Shown: positions 46,018 to 55,975, counted from the first letter of the stretch. The stretch is 64,000 bases of DNA from Paenibacillus kobensis NBRC 15729 (GCF_004000825.1 NZ_BILZ01000020.1:26172-90171), one strand, 5' to 3'. Numbers and translations: made by a program. Notes: generated by a model not told the origin, from the sequence alone.

Positions 46018-46566
46018 ATGAATATGGCACCATGGGGTTACGTCGTATTGTTAGGAGCATTTATCGTCGTTGTCGGCTTTACGAGGTCTCGTTCGAAGCA
46101 GGACGAGCAACAACCGGCTAAAACGACGATGAACATGGAAATCGCTTTAGAGCAGTTTATGGAAAATATGGAGTCGGACAACCGTGAGCTCGTCGATCTG
46201 GTGAAGCAATCCCAAGAGGACAATGCCCGGCAGCTTGAACTGCGTGAGAAACGCATTATTGATCTCGAACATCGGTGCGCTGAGCTTGAGACAAAGCTTC
46301 AACAGTCAATCGTTCAGCCGGCTCTCCATACTGCTCCTGTTGTGCCGTTGTCATCGTCTGCAGCCGATTTCCAAGTACCACATACAGAAGAAGAGGCTCA
46401 GCCTGAGCTCAACCGTCCATCGATTCGCGACAGGTATGCTGAGCTGTTCGAGTTGTACGATCAAGGCAAGTCGATTGAGGCGGTTGCACGCAAGCTCGAA
46501 ATGAATAAAGGCGAGGTTCAGCTGATTATTCAGTTGGCGAAGCAGGAGGAGGGCGCACGTGTTTAA
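46018..46566 (+). CDS. SwrB/YlxL-like membrane-anchored coiled-coil protein (DUF6115 type)
   Basis: A 182-aa protein with one N-terminal transmembrane helix (GYVVLLGAFIVVVGF), a long coiled coil (about 35-105) and a C-terminal helix-turn-helix-like end (YDQGKSIEAVARKLEMNKGE). It resembles SwrB/YlxL, which follows sigD in B. subtilis and helps activate the flagellar type III export gate. An in-frame ATG at 45973 is less likely; GCAGGTGAG precedes 46018. It overlaps the next gene by 8 nt. Confidence 0.78.
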   Translation: MNMAPWGYVVLLGAFIVVVGFTRSRSKQDEQQPAKTTMNMEIALEQFMENMESDNRELVDLVKQSQEDNARQLELREKRIIDLEHRCAELETKLQQSIVQPALHTAPVVPLSSSAADFQVPHTEEEAQPELNRPSIRDRYAELFELYDQGKSIEAVARKLEMNKGEVQLIIQLAKQEEGARV

Positions 46567-47230
46567 AGAGCGTCGTTTTCTTGTTGGCTTTGGTGCCGGC
46601 ATCATTGTTGGCGGCTTGCTGCTTCAGTTAATGATGACTGCGCAGCAGGAGCCTTCGGAATTGATAAATTCGGACGAGCAGCTATATACCAAGCAGGAAG
46701 TTGACCAGTTGATTGAGAAAGCGAAGAAAGAAGCGCTTACTGGTGAAGATGCTGCATCGGCTACCGATCAGGCTGCGGAAGATACGGCGGCCGCTAATCC
46801 TTCTAAGCCGGTTCAACCATCGGATCCAGACGCACCGTCCGATCCTGCTGGTTCGGCTGATAAGGGGAAGAATGCGGAAGCGCCGCAGACGCCTAAGCAG
46901 CCGGACGCAGTACAGGCGGAGCAACCCAGTCAGCCTACTGCTGACAAGCCCGATGTTCCCGCTGCGCCGGACAAAGCGGCTGATACCGCTCCTGTTGTCA
47001 TTCGCATCGAGCCAGGCATGAATCTAACTAAGACGGCTAAGCTGCTTGCAGACAACGGCATTATTACGAGCCAAAGCAAGTTTATCGCGAAGATGAAGAG
47101 CGATAAGAAGCTTGTAAGGGCTGGTTTTTTTGCGTTTACCGGAAAGCCGACGTTGGAGCAGACGGTAGATACACTAACGGGTCAACCGCTTACCGAAGCC
47201 GAAGCGAATCGAATAAAGTCGAAATCTTAA
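46559..47230 (+). CDS. Membrane protein with YceG/MltG-like LysM domain only
   Basis: A 223-aa protein: N-terminal transmembrane helix (FLVGFGAGIIVGGLLLQLMM), a Pro/Ala/Asp-rich linker (about 55-145), and a C-terminal domain VIRIEPGMNLTKTAKLLADN...GFFAFTGKPTLEQTVDTL. This resembles the LysM-like N-terminal domain of the lytic transglycosylase MltG. The catalytic transglycosylase part is absent; the gene ends with a terminator. GTG start with AGGAGGAGGG. Possibly a cell-wall-binding factor (inference). Confidence 0.72.
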   Translation: MFKERRFLVGFGAGIIVGGLLLQLMMTAQQEPSELINSDEQLYTKQEVDQLIEKAKKEALTGEDAASATDQAAEDTAAANPSKPVQPSDPDAPSDPAGSADKGKNAEAPQTPKQPDAVQAEQPSQPTADKPDVPAAPDKAADTAPVVIRIEPGMNLTKTAKLLADNGIITSQSKFIAKMKSDKKLVRAGFFAFTGKPTLEQTVDTLTGQPLTEAEANRIKSKS

Positions 47231-47238
47231 TAAAAAAC

Positions 47239-47270
47239 ACGTCATGCTTGCTTGCATGGCGTTTTTTTTT
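47239..47270 (+). terminator. Terminator closing the fla/che cluster
   Basis: ACGTCATGC / GCATGGCGT stem (9 bp, one G-U) with loop TTGCTT and a run of ten T. It ends the flagellar cluster. Confidence 0.9.
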
Positions 47271-47280
47271 ATGATATAGT
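47252..47280 (+). promoter_or_regulatory. Candidate extended -10 promoter for rpsB-tsf
   Basis: TATAGT (47275-47280) has an upstream TGA, giving an extended -10 (TGnTATAGT). TTGCAT lies 17 nt further up, inside the terminator hairpin. The predicted RNA starts near 47287. An alternative weaker pair is TTGACG (47283) with GTTAAT (47307), 18-nt spacing. Confidence 0.45.
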
Positions 47281-47311
47281 AATTGACGGTGTTAAAACAC
47301 ACGCCTGTTAA

Positions 47312-47353
47312 TTCCATCAACGGTGCTTACCGGGACGGTAAGTTTTGATGGAA
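47312..47353 (+). promoter_or_regulatory. Structured rpsB mRNA leader
   Basis: Nested stems: TTCCATCAA (47312-47320) pairs with TTGATGGAA (47345-47353). Inside it, CTTACC (47326-47331) pairs with GGTAAG (47337-47342). It lies ~55 nt before the rpsB start. S2 autoregulates rpsB in several bacteria, so an autoregulatory leader is likely. Confidence 0.55.
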
Positions 47354-47406
47354 GATGCGACGGGCGGAGGAACATTCCAAAACCAATTATAGGAGGTGTA
47401 GTTGAT

Positions 47407-48105
47407 ATGGCGGTAATCTCCATGAAACAGCTTCTCGAAGCTGGCGTTCACTTCGGTCACCAAACTCGTCGTTGGAACCCGAAAATGGATCGTTATATCT
47501 TCACCGAAAGAAACGGCATTTACATCATCGACCTTCAAAAGACGGTCAAAAAAGTTGACGAAGCGTACAACTTCATCAAGTCTGTTGCTGCAGAAGGCGG
47601 CACGGTACTGTTCGTCGGCACGAAGAAACAAGCACAAGACTCCGTTAAAGAAGAAGCAGCACGTTGCGGCAACTTCTACATCAACCAACGCTGGCTCGGC
47701 GGCACGCTTACGAACTTCCAAACGATTCAAAAGCGTATCGACCGTCTGAAACAGCTGGAGAAATGGGAAGAGGACGGCACGTTCAACGTTCTTCCTAAGA
47801 AAGAAGTTATCATTCTCCGCAAAGAAAAAGATCGCCTCGAGAAATTCCTCGGCGGCATCAAAGGCATGAAAGGCTTGCCAAGCGCGCTGTTCATTATCGA
47901 CCCGCGCAAAGAGCGTATCGCAGTAGCGGAAGCTCGCAAGCTCGGTATCCCAATCGTAGGTATCGTTGATACGAACTGCGATCCGGACGAAATCGACTAT
48001 GTCATCCCAGGTAATGATGACGCTATTCGTGCAGTTAAGCTCCTCACTTCGAAGATGGCTGACGCTATCGTTGAAGCGAACCAAGGCGAACAAACGACGG
48101 CGTAA
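47407..48105 (+). CDS. rpsB: 30S ribosomal protein S2
   Basis: Ribosomal protein S2 (232 aa). Signatures: [39 protein letters not shown] and [20 protein letters not shown]. The frame is open to 47323, inside the leader stem, but ATAGGAGGTG precedes the ATG at 47407. A hairpin with a T tract separates it from tsf. Confidence 0.98.
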   Translation: MAVISMKQLLEAGVHFGHQTRRWNPKMDRYIFTERNGIYIIDLQKTVKKVDEAYNFIKSVAAEGGTVLFVGTKKQAQDSVKEEAARCGNFYINQRWLGGTLTNFQTIQKRIDRLKQLEKWEEDGTFNVLPKKEVIILRKEKDRLEKFLGGIKGMKGLPSALFIIDPRKERIAVAEARKLGIPIVGIVDTNCDPDEIDYVIPGNDDAIRAVKLLTSKMADAIVEANQGEQTTA

Positions 48106-48127
48106 CTCATACTCGGTATACAACAAG

Positions 48128-48171
48128 AAAGGGTGGTCAGAAGGTGTCATGCCTCCTCACCGCCCTTTTTT
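48128..48171 (+). terminator. Hairpin/attenuator between rpsB and tsf
   Basis: AAAGGGTGGTCAGAAGG pairs (two mismatches, one G-U) with CCTCCTCACCGCCCTTT and is followed by six T. It may be a partial terminator lowering tsf relative to rpsB, or an end for rpsB transcripts. Confidence 0.65.
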
Positions 48172-48211
48172 CGAACATGAACGATAGAACGATTATTCAG
48201 GAGGTAATAGT

Positions 48212-48862
48212 ATGGCAGTAAGTGCGAGTGCAGTAAAAGAATTGCGTGAAAAAACAGGCGCAGGTATGCTTGATTGCAAAAAAGCTTTGGACGAAGCAAA
48301 CGGCGATATCGAAAAAGCGACAGCGCTTCTTCGTGAAAAAGGCTTGGCGGCAGCAGCTAACAAAGCTGGCCGTGCAGCTACGGAAGGCGTAGTTGAATCG
48401 TACATTCACGCAGGCGGCCGTATCGGCGTTCTCGTTGAAATCAACTGCGAAACGGACTTCGTTGCAAAAACGGATCAGTTCAAAGAGTTCGCACGGGACA
48501 TCGCAATGCAAATCGCTGCAGCTAACCCTAAATACGTTCGCCGCGAAGAAGTATTGACGGAAGATCTCGATAAAGAACGCGAAATTCTTAAAAACCAAGC
48601 ACTTAACGAAGGCAAACCTGCCAATATCGTTGAGAAAATGGTTGAAGGCCGCATGAACAAATACTACGAGGAGTTCTGCCTCCTCGAGCAATCGTTCATT
48701 AAAGATCCAGACAAAAAGATCCAAACGCTGCTTAACGAGAAAATCAGCACGATCGGTGAGAACATCTCGATCCGCCGTTTCACTCGTTATGAACTCGGTG
48801 AAGGCTTGGAGAAAAAAGTTGACAACTTCGTAGAAGAAGTTATGTCGCAAGCGAAACTGTAA
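48212..48862 (+). CDS. tsf: Elongation factor Ts
   Basis: Guanine-nucleotide exchange factor for EF-Tu (216 aa). Family signatures: [32 protein letters not shown] and [20 protein letters not shown]. This is the short form with one core subdomain region, as in some Bacillota. AGGAGG precedes the ATG. Confidence 0.98.
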   Translation: MAVSASAVKELREKTGAGMLDCKKALDEANGDIEKATALLREKGLAAAANKAGRAATEGVVESYIHAGGRIGVLVEINCETDFVAKTDQFKEFARDIAMQIAAANPKYVRREEVLTEDLDKEREILKNQALNEGKPANIVEKMVEGRMNKYYEEFCLLEQSFIKDPDKKIQTLLNEKISTIGENISIRRFTRYELGEGLEKKVDNFVEEVMSQAKL

Positions 48863-49701
<839 letters not shown>

Positions 49702-49702
<1 letters not shown>

Positions 49703-50256
49703 TGCCTCAAGCAATTAAGAAAGATGCAGAGGAACGGATGGACAAGGCAATCGGCGCTTTGAAACGCGATCTGGCTACGCTTCGTGCGGGCCGAGCAACG
49801 CCTGCGCTGCTTGACCGTATTCAAGTTGAATATTACGGCGCAATGACGCCGGTTAACCAATTGGCTAACATCAATACGCCTGACTCGCGCACGCTGTTGC
49901 TGCAGCCATGGGATAAATCGTCTGTATCGGCAATCGAGAAAGCGATCATGAAATCGGATCTCGGACTGACGCCTTCGAATGACGGCAGCACGATCCGTCT
50001 GTCGATTCCGCCGCTTACGGAAGAACGCCGCTCGGAGCTTGTGAAGTTGACGAAGAAATTCGGCGAAGAAGCGAAGGTTGCAATCCGCAACATTCGTCGT
50101 GACGCGAACGACGACATTAAGAAATTGGAGAAAACGACGATTTCCGAAGATGAATCGCGCCGTCACCAAGACGACATTCAAAAAGCAACGGATCGTTTCG
50201 TAGCGGAAGTTGAGAAAGTTCTCTCCGCAAAAGAGAAAGAGATTATGGAAGTCTAA
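49702..50256 (+). CDS. frr: Ribosome recycling factor
   Basis: Splits post-termination ribosomes with EF-G (184 aa). Family features: [20 protein letters not shown] followed by [37 protein letters not shown] and the three-helix-bundle C-terminus. The GTG start overlaps the pyrH stop, so the two are translationally coupled. Confidence 0.98.
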
Positions 50257-50267
50257 ATAGATGCTGC

Positions 50268-50295
50268 TGCCCCTCCGACAGGTGGGGTTTGTTGT
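50268..50295 (+). terminator. Weak hairpin after frr
   Basis: CCCCTCC-GACA-GGTGGGG with one internal T-T mismatch, followed by TTTGTTG. It could be a partial terminator between frr and uppS. Confidence 0.45.
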
Positions 50296-50314
50296 ATCAT
50301 AGGAGGAGTCCCGG

Positions 50315-51079
50315 ATGATCGATCGATTGTGGAGCAAGTTCGTCAAACCGTCATCCGATTCGGATCATACTTTGACGGCTGACAATGTGCCGGAACATGT
50401 AGCAATCATCATGGACGGCAACGGACGTTGGGCCAAAAGCCGCGGGCTGCCCCGCATCGTTGGCCATCATACAGGCATGAAGACGGTCAAACAAATTACG
50501 ATGGCTGCCGATCGGCTTGGTATCAAGTATTTGACGCTGTATGCATTCTCGACGGAAAATTGGAAGCGTCCGAAAGCAGAAGTTGAGTTTCTGATGAAGC
50601 TTCCTCAGGAGTTCCTGGCTATTGAGCTGGATGAGTTGATTGCAAACAATGTACAGGTACGTGTCATGGGACACCGTGAAGCGCTGCCTGAATATACGAT
50701 TGCACCGCTGGAAGAGGCGATTGCCAAGACCGCGAGCAATACGGGACTAATCCTTAACTTTGCTCTTAATTACGGCAGCCGCAAGGAAATGACCGATGCT
50801 GTCAAGCTGATCGCAGAAGCTGTACGGGATGGACAATTGACACCAGAGCATATTGACGAATCGATCATCGAAGAACGACTTTTCACGAGTGGAATGCCAG
50901 ACCCTGACTTGCTTATCCGCACAAGCGGTGAGATTAGACTTAGCAATTTCATGCTTTGGCAGTTGGCATACAGCGAAATGTGGTTTACAGACGTCTACTG
51001 GCCTGATTTTTCGGAAAGCCATTTTCACGAAGCGATTGCGGAATATCAACGCCGCGCGCGCAGGTACGGCGGCTTGTAA
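50315..51079 (+). CDS. uppS: Undecaprenyl diphosphate synthase (isoprenyl transferase)
   Basis: Makes the C55 lipid carrier for peptidoglycan (254 aa). Catalytic motif IIMDGNGRWAKSRGLPRIVG with the essential Asp; LYAFSTENWKRP; C-terminal DLLIRTSGEIRLSNFMLWQL. AGGAGGAG precedes the ATG. Confidence 0.98.
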   Translation: MIDRLWSKFVKPSSDSDHTLTADNVPEHVAIIMDGNGRWAKSRGLPRIVGHHTGMKTVKQITMAADRLGIKYLTLYAFSTENWKRPKAEVEFLMKLPQEFLAIELDELIANNVQVRVMGHREALPEYTIAPLEEAIAKTASNTGLILNFALNYGSRKEMTDAVKLIAEAVRDGQLTPEHIDESIIEERLFTSGMPDPDLLIRTSGEIRLSNFMLWQLAYSEMWFTDVYWPDFSESHFHEAIAEYQRRARRYGGL

Positions 51080-51099
51080 CAGATAATGGAGTGAACAAG

Positions 51100-51894
51100 G
51101 TGAAACAGCGGATCGTAACTGGCGTTATTGCCGGTGCTGTGTTTGCGTGCGCGATAGTGGCCGGAGACTGGATTTATGCCGCGCTTATCGTTCTGCTTGC
51201 TTTGATTGGATATCGAGAATATGTCACGATGAACGGTGTTGGTTTGTTTCACCCTGCGTCTCTGTTAGGGTTCGCGGGAATGCTGCTTATCGTTCTGCCT
51301 TGGGATCTGTTTGGCGTGGAGCAGCCTAATTTGACAACCGTCAGTTGGGTGCTTATGTTTGCGCTGCTTTCCGTTACCGTATTGACGAAAAATAAGCTGA
51401 CAATTGACGGCGCATCACTGCTGCTGCTTGGCTCGTTATACGTTGGGTACGGCTTCGATGCAATGCTGACAGTCCGTTCGAGCGAAACGCACGGACTGTA
51501 TTTGTCGTTCTTGGCGTTTGGCTGTATTTGGGCGTCTGACGTCGGGGCGTACTTCGTTGGACGAGCTATCGGCAAACATAAGCTGTGGCCGTCCATAAGT
51601 CCGAACAAAACAATCGAAGGTTCGATCGGCGGCATTGTGTTATCGCTTATCATCGGCCTTATCTTTGCTTGGTGTGCTCCGGCGTGGATCAACGTCGGTA
51701 CAGCAATCGGAATTGCAGCTATCAGTGCAGTTGCCGGACAGCTCGGTGATTTGATTCAATCCGCATACAAACGGGTACGAGGTATCAAAGACTCGGGAAC
51801 GCTGCTGCCTGGACATGGCGGCGTGCTGGACCGATGCGACAGCTGGATCATCGTATTTCCATTGCTCGTCTTAACGGGCATTCTTCCTGGATGA
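51100..51894 (+). CDS. cdsA: Phosphatidate cytidylyltransferase
   Basis: Makes CDP-diacylglycerol (264 aa, about seven transmembrane segments). The CDP-DAG synthetase signature is present near the C-terminus: SAYKRVRGIKDSGTLLPGHG then GVLDRCDS. The residue before the last Asp is Cys, where the pattern normally has a larger hydrophobic or Thr. A GTG at 51091 is also in frame; GGAGTG (51088-51093) is better spaced to the GTG at 51100. Confidence 0.95.
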   Translation: MKQRIVTGVIAGAVFACAIVAGDWIYAALIVLLALIGYREYVTMNGVGLFHPASLLGFAGMLLIVLPWDLFGVEQPNLTTVSWVLMFALLSVTVLTKNKLTIDGASLLLLGSLYVGYGFDAMLTVRSSETHGLYLSFLAFGCIWASDVGAYFVGRAIGKHKLWPSISPNKTIEGSIGGIVLSLIIGLIFAWCAPAWINVGTAIGIAAISAVAGQLGDLIQSAYKRVRGIKDSGTLLPGHGGVLDRCDSWIIVFPLLVLTGILPG

Positions 51895-51963
51895 TCGAGC
51901 AGCAAGCTGCCATGCTTGCACGCATTGGAGAGCAATATCCGATAGTCCCAGGAGGATAAATAC

Positions 51964-53106
51964 ATGACTACAGTTATAACGATACTTGGATCGACTGGTT
52001 CGATCGGTACACAGACGCTTGATGTTATCGCGAACGACCGGGAGCGGTATGAAGTCGAAGCGCTTTCTGCCGGAGGCAATACAGCTTTACTGATCGAACA
52101 AGCAAAATTGTTTCGGCCGAAGAAAGTGTGCCTAGCGACCAAAGAAGCAGCAGATGAAGTTAGACTTCACTTGCCGCCGGGTACGGAAGTGTTGTACGGC
52201 GAGCAAGGATTAATCGAAACGGCTGCGGCTGGCCGCTCTAATATGGTTGTAACAGCTATTCTAGGCAGCCGTGGATTAGGCGCAACATTGGCAGCCATTC
52301 GGGAAGGAAAGGCGATTGGACTTGCCAACAAGGAAACGCTCGTTACGGCAGGCCATCTTGTCATGTCCCTTGCCGAGCAGAAAGGTGTACAGATCCTTCC
52401 GATCGACAGTGAGCATTCCGCGATCTTCCAATGTTTGAATGGCGAGAATCGCAAGTCGGTTAAGCGAATTACGCTGACAGCTTCGGGAGGTTCATTCCGC
52501 GACCGTACGAGGGATGAGCTTTCCGGTGTAACGGTCGAGCAAGCGCTGAAACATCCGAACTGGTCGATGGGCGCGAAGATTACGATTGACTCCGCGACGA
52601 TGGCGAACAAAGGGCTGGAAGTTATCGAAGCCCGTTGGTTGTACGATATCGATTATGACGATATTGGCGTTGTTATTCATCCGGAGAGCATCATCCATTC
52701 TTATGTGGAGTTCGAAGACCACAGCGTAATGGCGCAGCTCGGCATGCCGGACATGCGTGTTCCGATACAATACGCACTTACATATCCCGAGCGGCGTCCG
52801 ACGCCGACGGACCGGCTTGATCTTACGAAAGTCGGATCGCTTCATTTCCGTGAGATGGATGAGAAACGTTTTCCGATGATGCGGCTTGCTTACACTGCTG
52901 GACGCATCGGCGGGACGGCAACCACTGTGTTAAATGCGGCAAATGAAATTGCAGTTGCCCGTTTCTTGAACAGAGAAATCGGATTCCTCGACATTGAACG
53001 GATTGTAGAATCAACGCTGGAGCAGCATGAAACGATTAAACTGCCGGATGAGCAGGCGATTGCGGAAGCAGACGCTTGGGCGAGAAAGCAGTCGTCTACA
53101 GCCTAG
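51964..53106 (+). CDS. dxr: 1-deoxy-D-xylulose 5-phosphate reductoisomerase
   Basis: Second step of the MEP isoprenoid pathway (380 aa). NADPH motif LGSTGSIGTQTLDVI; catalytic region LLPIDSEHSAIFQCL; substrate loop KNPNWSMGAKITIDSATMAN-type block and KGLEVIEARWLYD. AGGAGG precedes the ATG. It lies between cdsA and rseP, supplying precursors near uppS. Confidence 0.97.
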   Translation: MTTVITILGSTGSIGTQTLDVIANDRERYEVEALSAGGNTALLIEQAKLFRPKKVCLATKEAADEVRLHLPPGTEVLYGEQGLIETAAAGRSNMVVTAILGSRGLGATLAAIREGKAIGLANKETLVTAGHLVMSLAEQKGVQILPIDSEHSAIFQCLNGENRKSVKRITLTASGGSFRDRTRDELSGVTVEQALKHPNWSMGAKITIDSATMANKGLEVIEARWLYDIDYDDIGVVIHPESIIHSYVEFEDHSVMAQLGMPDMRVPIQYALTYPERRPTPTDRLDLTKVGSLHFREMDEKRFPMMRLAYTAGRIGGTATTVLNAANEIAVARFLNREIGFLDIERIVESTLEQHETIKLPDEQAIAEADAWARKQSSTA

Positions 53107-53150
53107 ACCTGGCTGGTTGGGTTCTCTTGTATCGGATGGTAGAATAATGA

Positions 53151-53177
53151 TAAATTAAGAACAAGCCATGCCGATAC
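53151..53177 (+). promoter_or_regulatory. Candidate sigma-D promoter upstream of rseP
   Basis: TAAA (53151-53154), exactly 15 nt, then GCCGATAC (53170-53177): a full -35 and 7/8 -10 match to the sigma-D consensus TAAA-N15-GCCGATAT. It sits 37 nt before the rseP ATG, in the 108-nt gap after dxr. Confidence 0.5.
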
Positions 53178-53214
53178 CGCTGTTGTTAGGACCAGGAACA
53201 GGAGGCTCCAAGCT

Positions 53215-54507
53215 ATGCATATGATTCAGGTCGTCTTTATGACCGTTCTCGTGTTTTTCGTTATCGTGACGATTCATGAATGGGGTCACTTTTATTTTGC
53301 CAAGCGTGCGGGTATTCTCGTCCGTGAGTTCGCGATCGGATTCGGTCCGAAGCTGATCTCGTACAAGCGCGGAGAGACCCGATACACGCTCCGCTTGCTT
53401 CCGGCAGGCGGCTTCGTCCGAATGGCAGGCGAAGATCCCGAAATTGTTGACGTCGCCGAAGGGCAGACAGTTGCGGTGAAGATTGCCGGCGATTCGGTTA
53501 CGAGACTTTATCTCGACCGGCTGGACGAGAGAAGCGGCGTCATCCGCGGAGAAGTCGTCTCAATCGATCTCGAACGGAAGTTGTCCGTAACGCTCGATGT
53601 TGACGGCGAACTCGAGACGTATCGCGTCCATCCGCAGGCTCTGATGATTTCCAAAGGCAGAGAGACGCAAATTGCCCCGGTCGACCGTCAATTCGGCAGT
53701 AAGACGATCGGACAGCGCGCGCTCGCGATTTTTGCAGGACCGTTCATGAATTTCGTGCTCGCGTTCGTGTTAGTCGGCATTTATGTTCAGCTTTCTGGTG
53801 TGACGGTTGACAATCCGGATAAAATTCTTATCGGAACGATCGAGCATAAACTGCCGGCTTATGACGCTGGCCTGAAGGTCGGCGATGAGATTCGCTCTAT
53901 CAACGGGCAGGCGATCGGCATTGATACCGAGAAAGTTAGGACGATTATTACGGCATCTTCCGGCAAGCCTACCAGTTGGGAAATCATTCGTGATGGTGAG
54001 GCCCGTACATTAACGGTTACGCCAGAGATGATCAAGCTTGACGGGGAGAAGGAAGCGAGCTATAGGGTCGGCATTTCCTATGCTTATCCGACAAGGCCGG
54101 CTAAGTTCGGCGAGACCATCAAACTTTCCGGCGAATATATGAAATCAATGACGGTTGCAATTTTCGACGGATTCAAGAAGCTGATATTCGGCGAGTTCAA
54201 GCTCGACGATCTTGGCGGGCCTGTACGCACTGCGGAAGTGACCGGTCAGATTGCAGCTCAAGGCATTACGAAGTTGACGAGCTGGGCGGCGCTGCTGAGT
54301 TTGTATCTTGGTATTTTCAACTTGCTGCCGATACCGGCGCTGGATGGAAGCCGTTTGATTTTCCTCGGAGTGGAAGCTGTAAGAGGAAGACCTCTTGATC
54401 CGAACCGGGAAAGCCTTGTCCATTTTATTGGCTTTGCAATGATCATGCTGCTGATGCTGGTCGTTACGTACAATGATATATTGCGATTGTTTAGAGGGGA
54501 GCATTAA
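53215..54507 (+). CDS. rseP: RIP/site-2 metalloprotease RseP (RasP)
   Basis: Intramembrane zinc protease (430 aa) that releases ECF sigma factors by cutting anti-sigma factors. Zinc motif HEWGH (H21, E22, H25) lies in the first transmembrane helix; a PDZ domain spans about 205-280. The second membrane motif, LLPIPALDGSRLIFLGVEAV (LDG type), is near the C-terminus. AGGAGG precedes the ATG. Downstream proS follows after 8 nt. Confidence 0.97.
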   Translation: MHMIQVVFMTVLVFFVIVTIHEWGHFYFAKRAGILVREFAIGFGPKLISYKRGETRYTLRLLPAGGFVRMAGEDPEIVDVAEGQTVAVKIAGDSVTRLYLDRLDERSGVIRGEVVSIDLERKLSVTLDVDGELETYRVHPQALMISKGRETQIAPVDRQFGSKTIGQRALAIFAGPFMNFVLAFVLVGIYVQLSGVTVDNPDKILIGTIEHKLPAYDAGLKVGDEIRSINGQAIGIDTEKVRTIITASSGKPTSWEIIRDGEARTLTVTPEMIKLDGEKEASYRVGISYAYPTRPAKFGETIKLSGEYMKSMTVAIFDGFKKLIFGEFKLDDLGGPVRTAEVTGQIAAQGITKLTSWAALLSLYLGIFNLLPIPALDGSRLIFLGVEAVRGRPLDPNRESLVHFIGFAMIMLLMLVVTYNDILRLFRGEH

Positions 54508-54515
54508 GAGCGTTT

Positions 54516-55964
54516 ATGGCGAAGGAGAAAGGTTTTGTAACGGAAATTACGCCGCAGAGCGAAGATTTTTCCCGTTGGTATATCGATGTCATTAAGAAAG
54601 CAGAACTGATGGATTACTCCCCGGTTCGCGGATGCATCGTATTCCGTCCGGAAGGTTATGAGCTGTGGGAAAATATTCAACGCGATCTTGACCGCCGTTT
54701 CAAAGAAACGGGTCACCGCAACGCATACTTCCCAATGTTCATACCGGAGAGCTTTTTCCAGAAGGAAAAGGAGCACGTCGAAGGTTTCAATCCGGAATTG
54801 CCATGGGTAACCGAAGCGGCAGGCGAGAAGCTCGAGGAGCGTCTTGCCGTGCGTCCGACGTCGGAGACGATGTTCGGCCATATGTACGCCAAATGGATTC
54901 AATCGTACCGCGACTTGCCTTTGCTCATCAATCAATGGGCGAACGTCGTCCGTTGGGAGAAGCGTACGCTTCCTTTCCTCCGCACGAGCGAGTTTCTGTG
55001 GCAAGAAGGCCATACGGCGCATGAAACGGAGCAGGAAGCTCGCGAAGAAACGATGCGCATGCTGAACGTTTACCGAGACTTTGTACAAGACTTCCTAGCG
55101 ATTCCGGTCATTATGGGCCAAAAGACGCCTTCCGAGAAATTCGCGGGCGCAGTCGACACGTACTCGATCGAAGCGATGATGAAGGACGGCCGTGCTGTAC
55201 AAGCGGGCACATCCCACTATCTCGGCACGAACTTCGCTGTAGCGTTCGACATCAAGTTCCTTGACCGCGAGAACCAACTGCAGTTCTGCCACACGACGTC
55301 TTGGGGCGTCAGCACGCGTCTCATCGGTGCGCTCATCATGGTGCACGGCGATGACCGCGGCTTAGCATTGCCGCCGAAGGTTGCTCCGACGCAAGCGATC
55401 ATGATTCCAATCGGTCCTCCGAAGACTCGTGATGTCGTTATGCCTCGCGTTGATGAGCTGTTCGCACAGCTTAAGCAAGCTGGCGTTCGCGTACGTGTCG
55501 ACGACCGTTCCGACGTCAGCCCGGGCTGGAAGTTCAACGAATACGAGATGCGCGGCGTGCCGCTTCGCATCGAGATCGGTCCTCGCGATTGCGAGAACGG
55601 ACAAGCGGTTCTCGTCTCCCGTATTACAGGTGAGAAACGCGTCGTTCAGCAGGCGAACCTGGTGGAAGAAGTCGAGCGTATGCTCGAAGAAATTCATAAC
55701 GACATGTTCGAGCGGGCGAAACAGTTCCGTGAGGACAACTTCAAATCGCTCGACACACTTGATGAGATGAAGGCATTCCTCGAGAACAAGCGCGGCTTCG
55801 TCGAAGCGGGCTGGTGCGGTTCCGCGGCATGCGAGAAGACGGTCAAGGAAGAAACGGGCGCTACGAGCCGCAACATTCCTTTCGAGCCGGCTTCCCACAA
55901 GTCGACGTGCCTCGTCTGCGGCGAGAAAGCCGAGCATACGGTCGCTTTCGCAAGAGCTTACTAA
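54516..55964 (+). CDS. proS: Prolyl-tRNA synthetase, archaeal/eukaryal (ProS3) type
   Basis: Charges tRNA-Pro (482 aa). Class II motifs: motif 2 WEKRTLPFLRTSEFLWQEGH, motif 3 HGDDRGLALPPKVAP. It lacks the ~180-residue editing insertion of the ~565-aa bacterial form found in B. subtilis. It has the archaeal-like C-terminal zinc-type domain (CGSAACE...CLVCGEK) and ends in Tyr (AFARAY). The gene sits at the canonical rseP-proS-polC site. The ribosome binding site is weak. Confidence 0.95.
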   Translation: MAKEKGFVTEITPQSEDFSRWYIDVIKKAELMDYSPVRGCIVFRPEGYELWENIQRDLDRRFKETGHRNAYFPMFIPESFFQKEKEHVEGFNPELPWVTEAAGEKLEERLAVRPTSETMFGHMYAKWIQSYRDLPLLINQWANVVRWEKRTLPFLRTSEFLWQEGHTAHETEQEAREETMRMLNVYRDFVQDFLAIPVIMGQKTPSEKFAGAVDTYSIEAMMKDGRAVQAGTSHYLGTNFAVAFDIKFLDRENQLQFCHTTSWGVSTRLIGALIMVHGDDRGLALPPKVAPTQAIMIPIGPPKTRDVVMPRVDELFAQLKQAGVRVRVDDRSDVSPGWKFNEYEMRGVPLRIEIGPRDCENGQAVLVSRITGEKRVVQQANLVEEVERMLEEIHNDMFERAKQFREDNFKSLDTLDEMKAFLENKRGFVEAGWCGSAACEKTVKEETGATSRNIPFEPASHKSTCLVCGEKAEHTVAFARAY

Positions 55965-55975
55965 TATATCTAACC

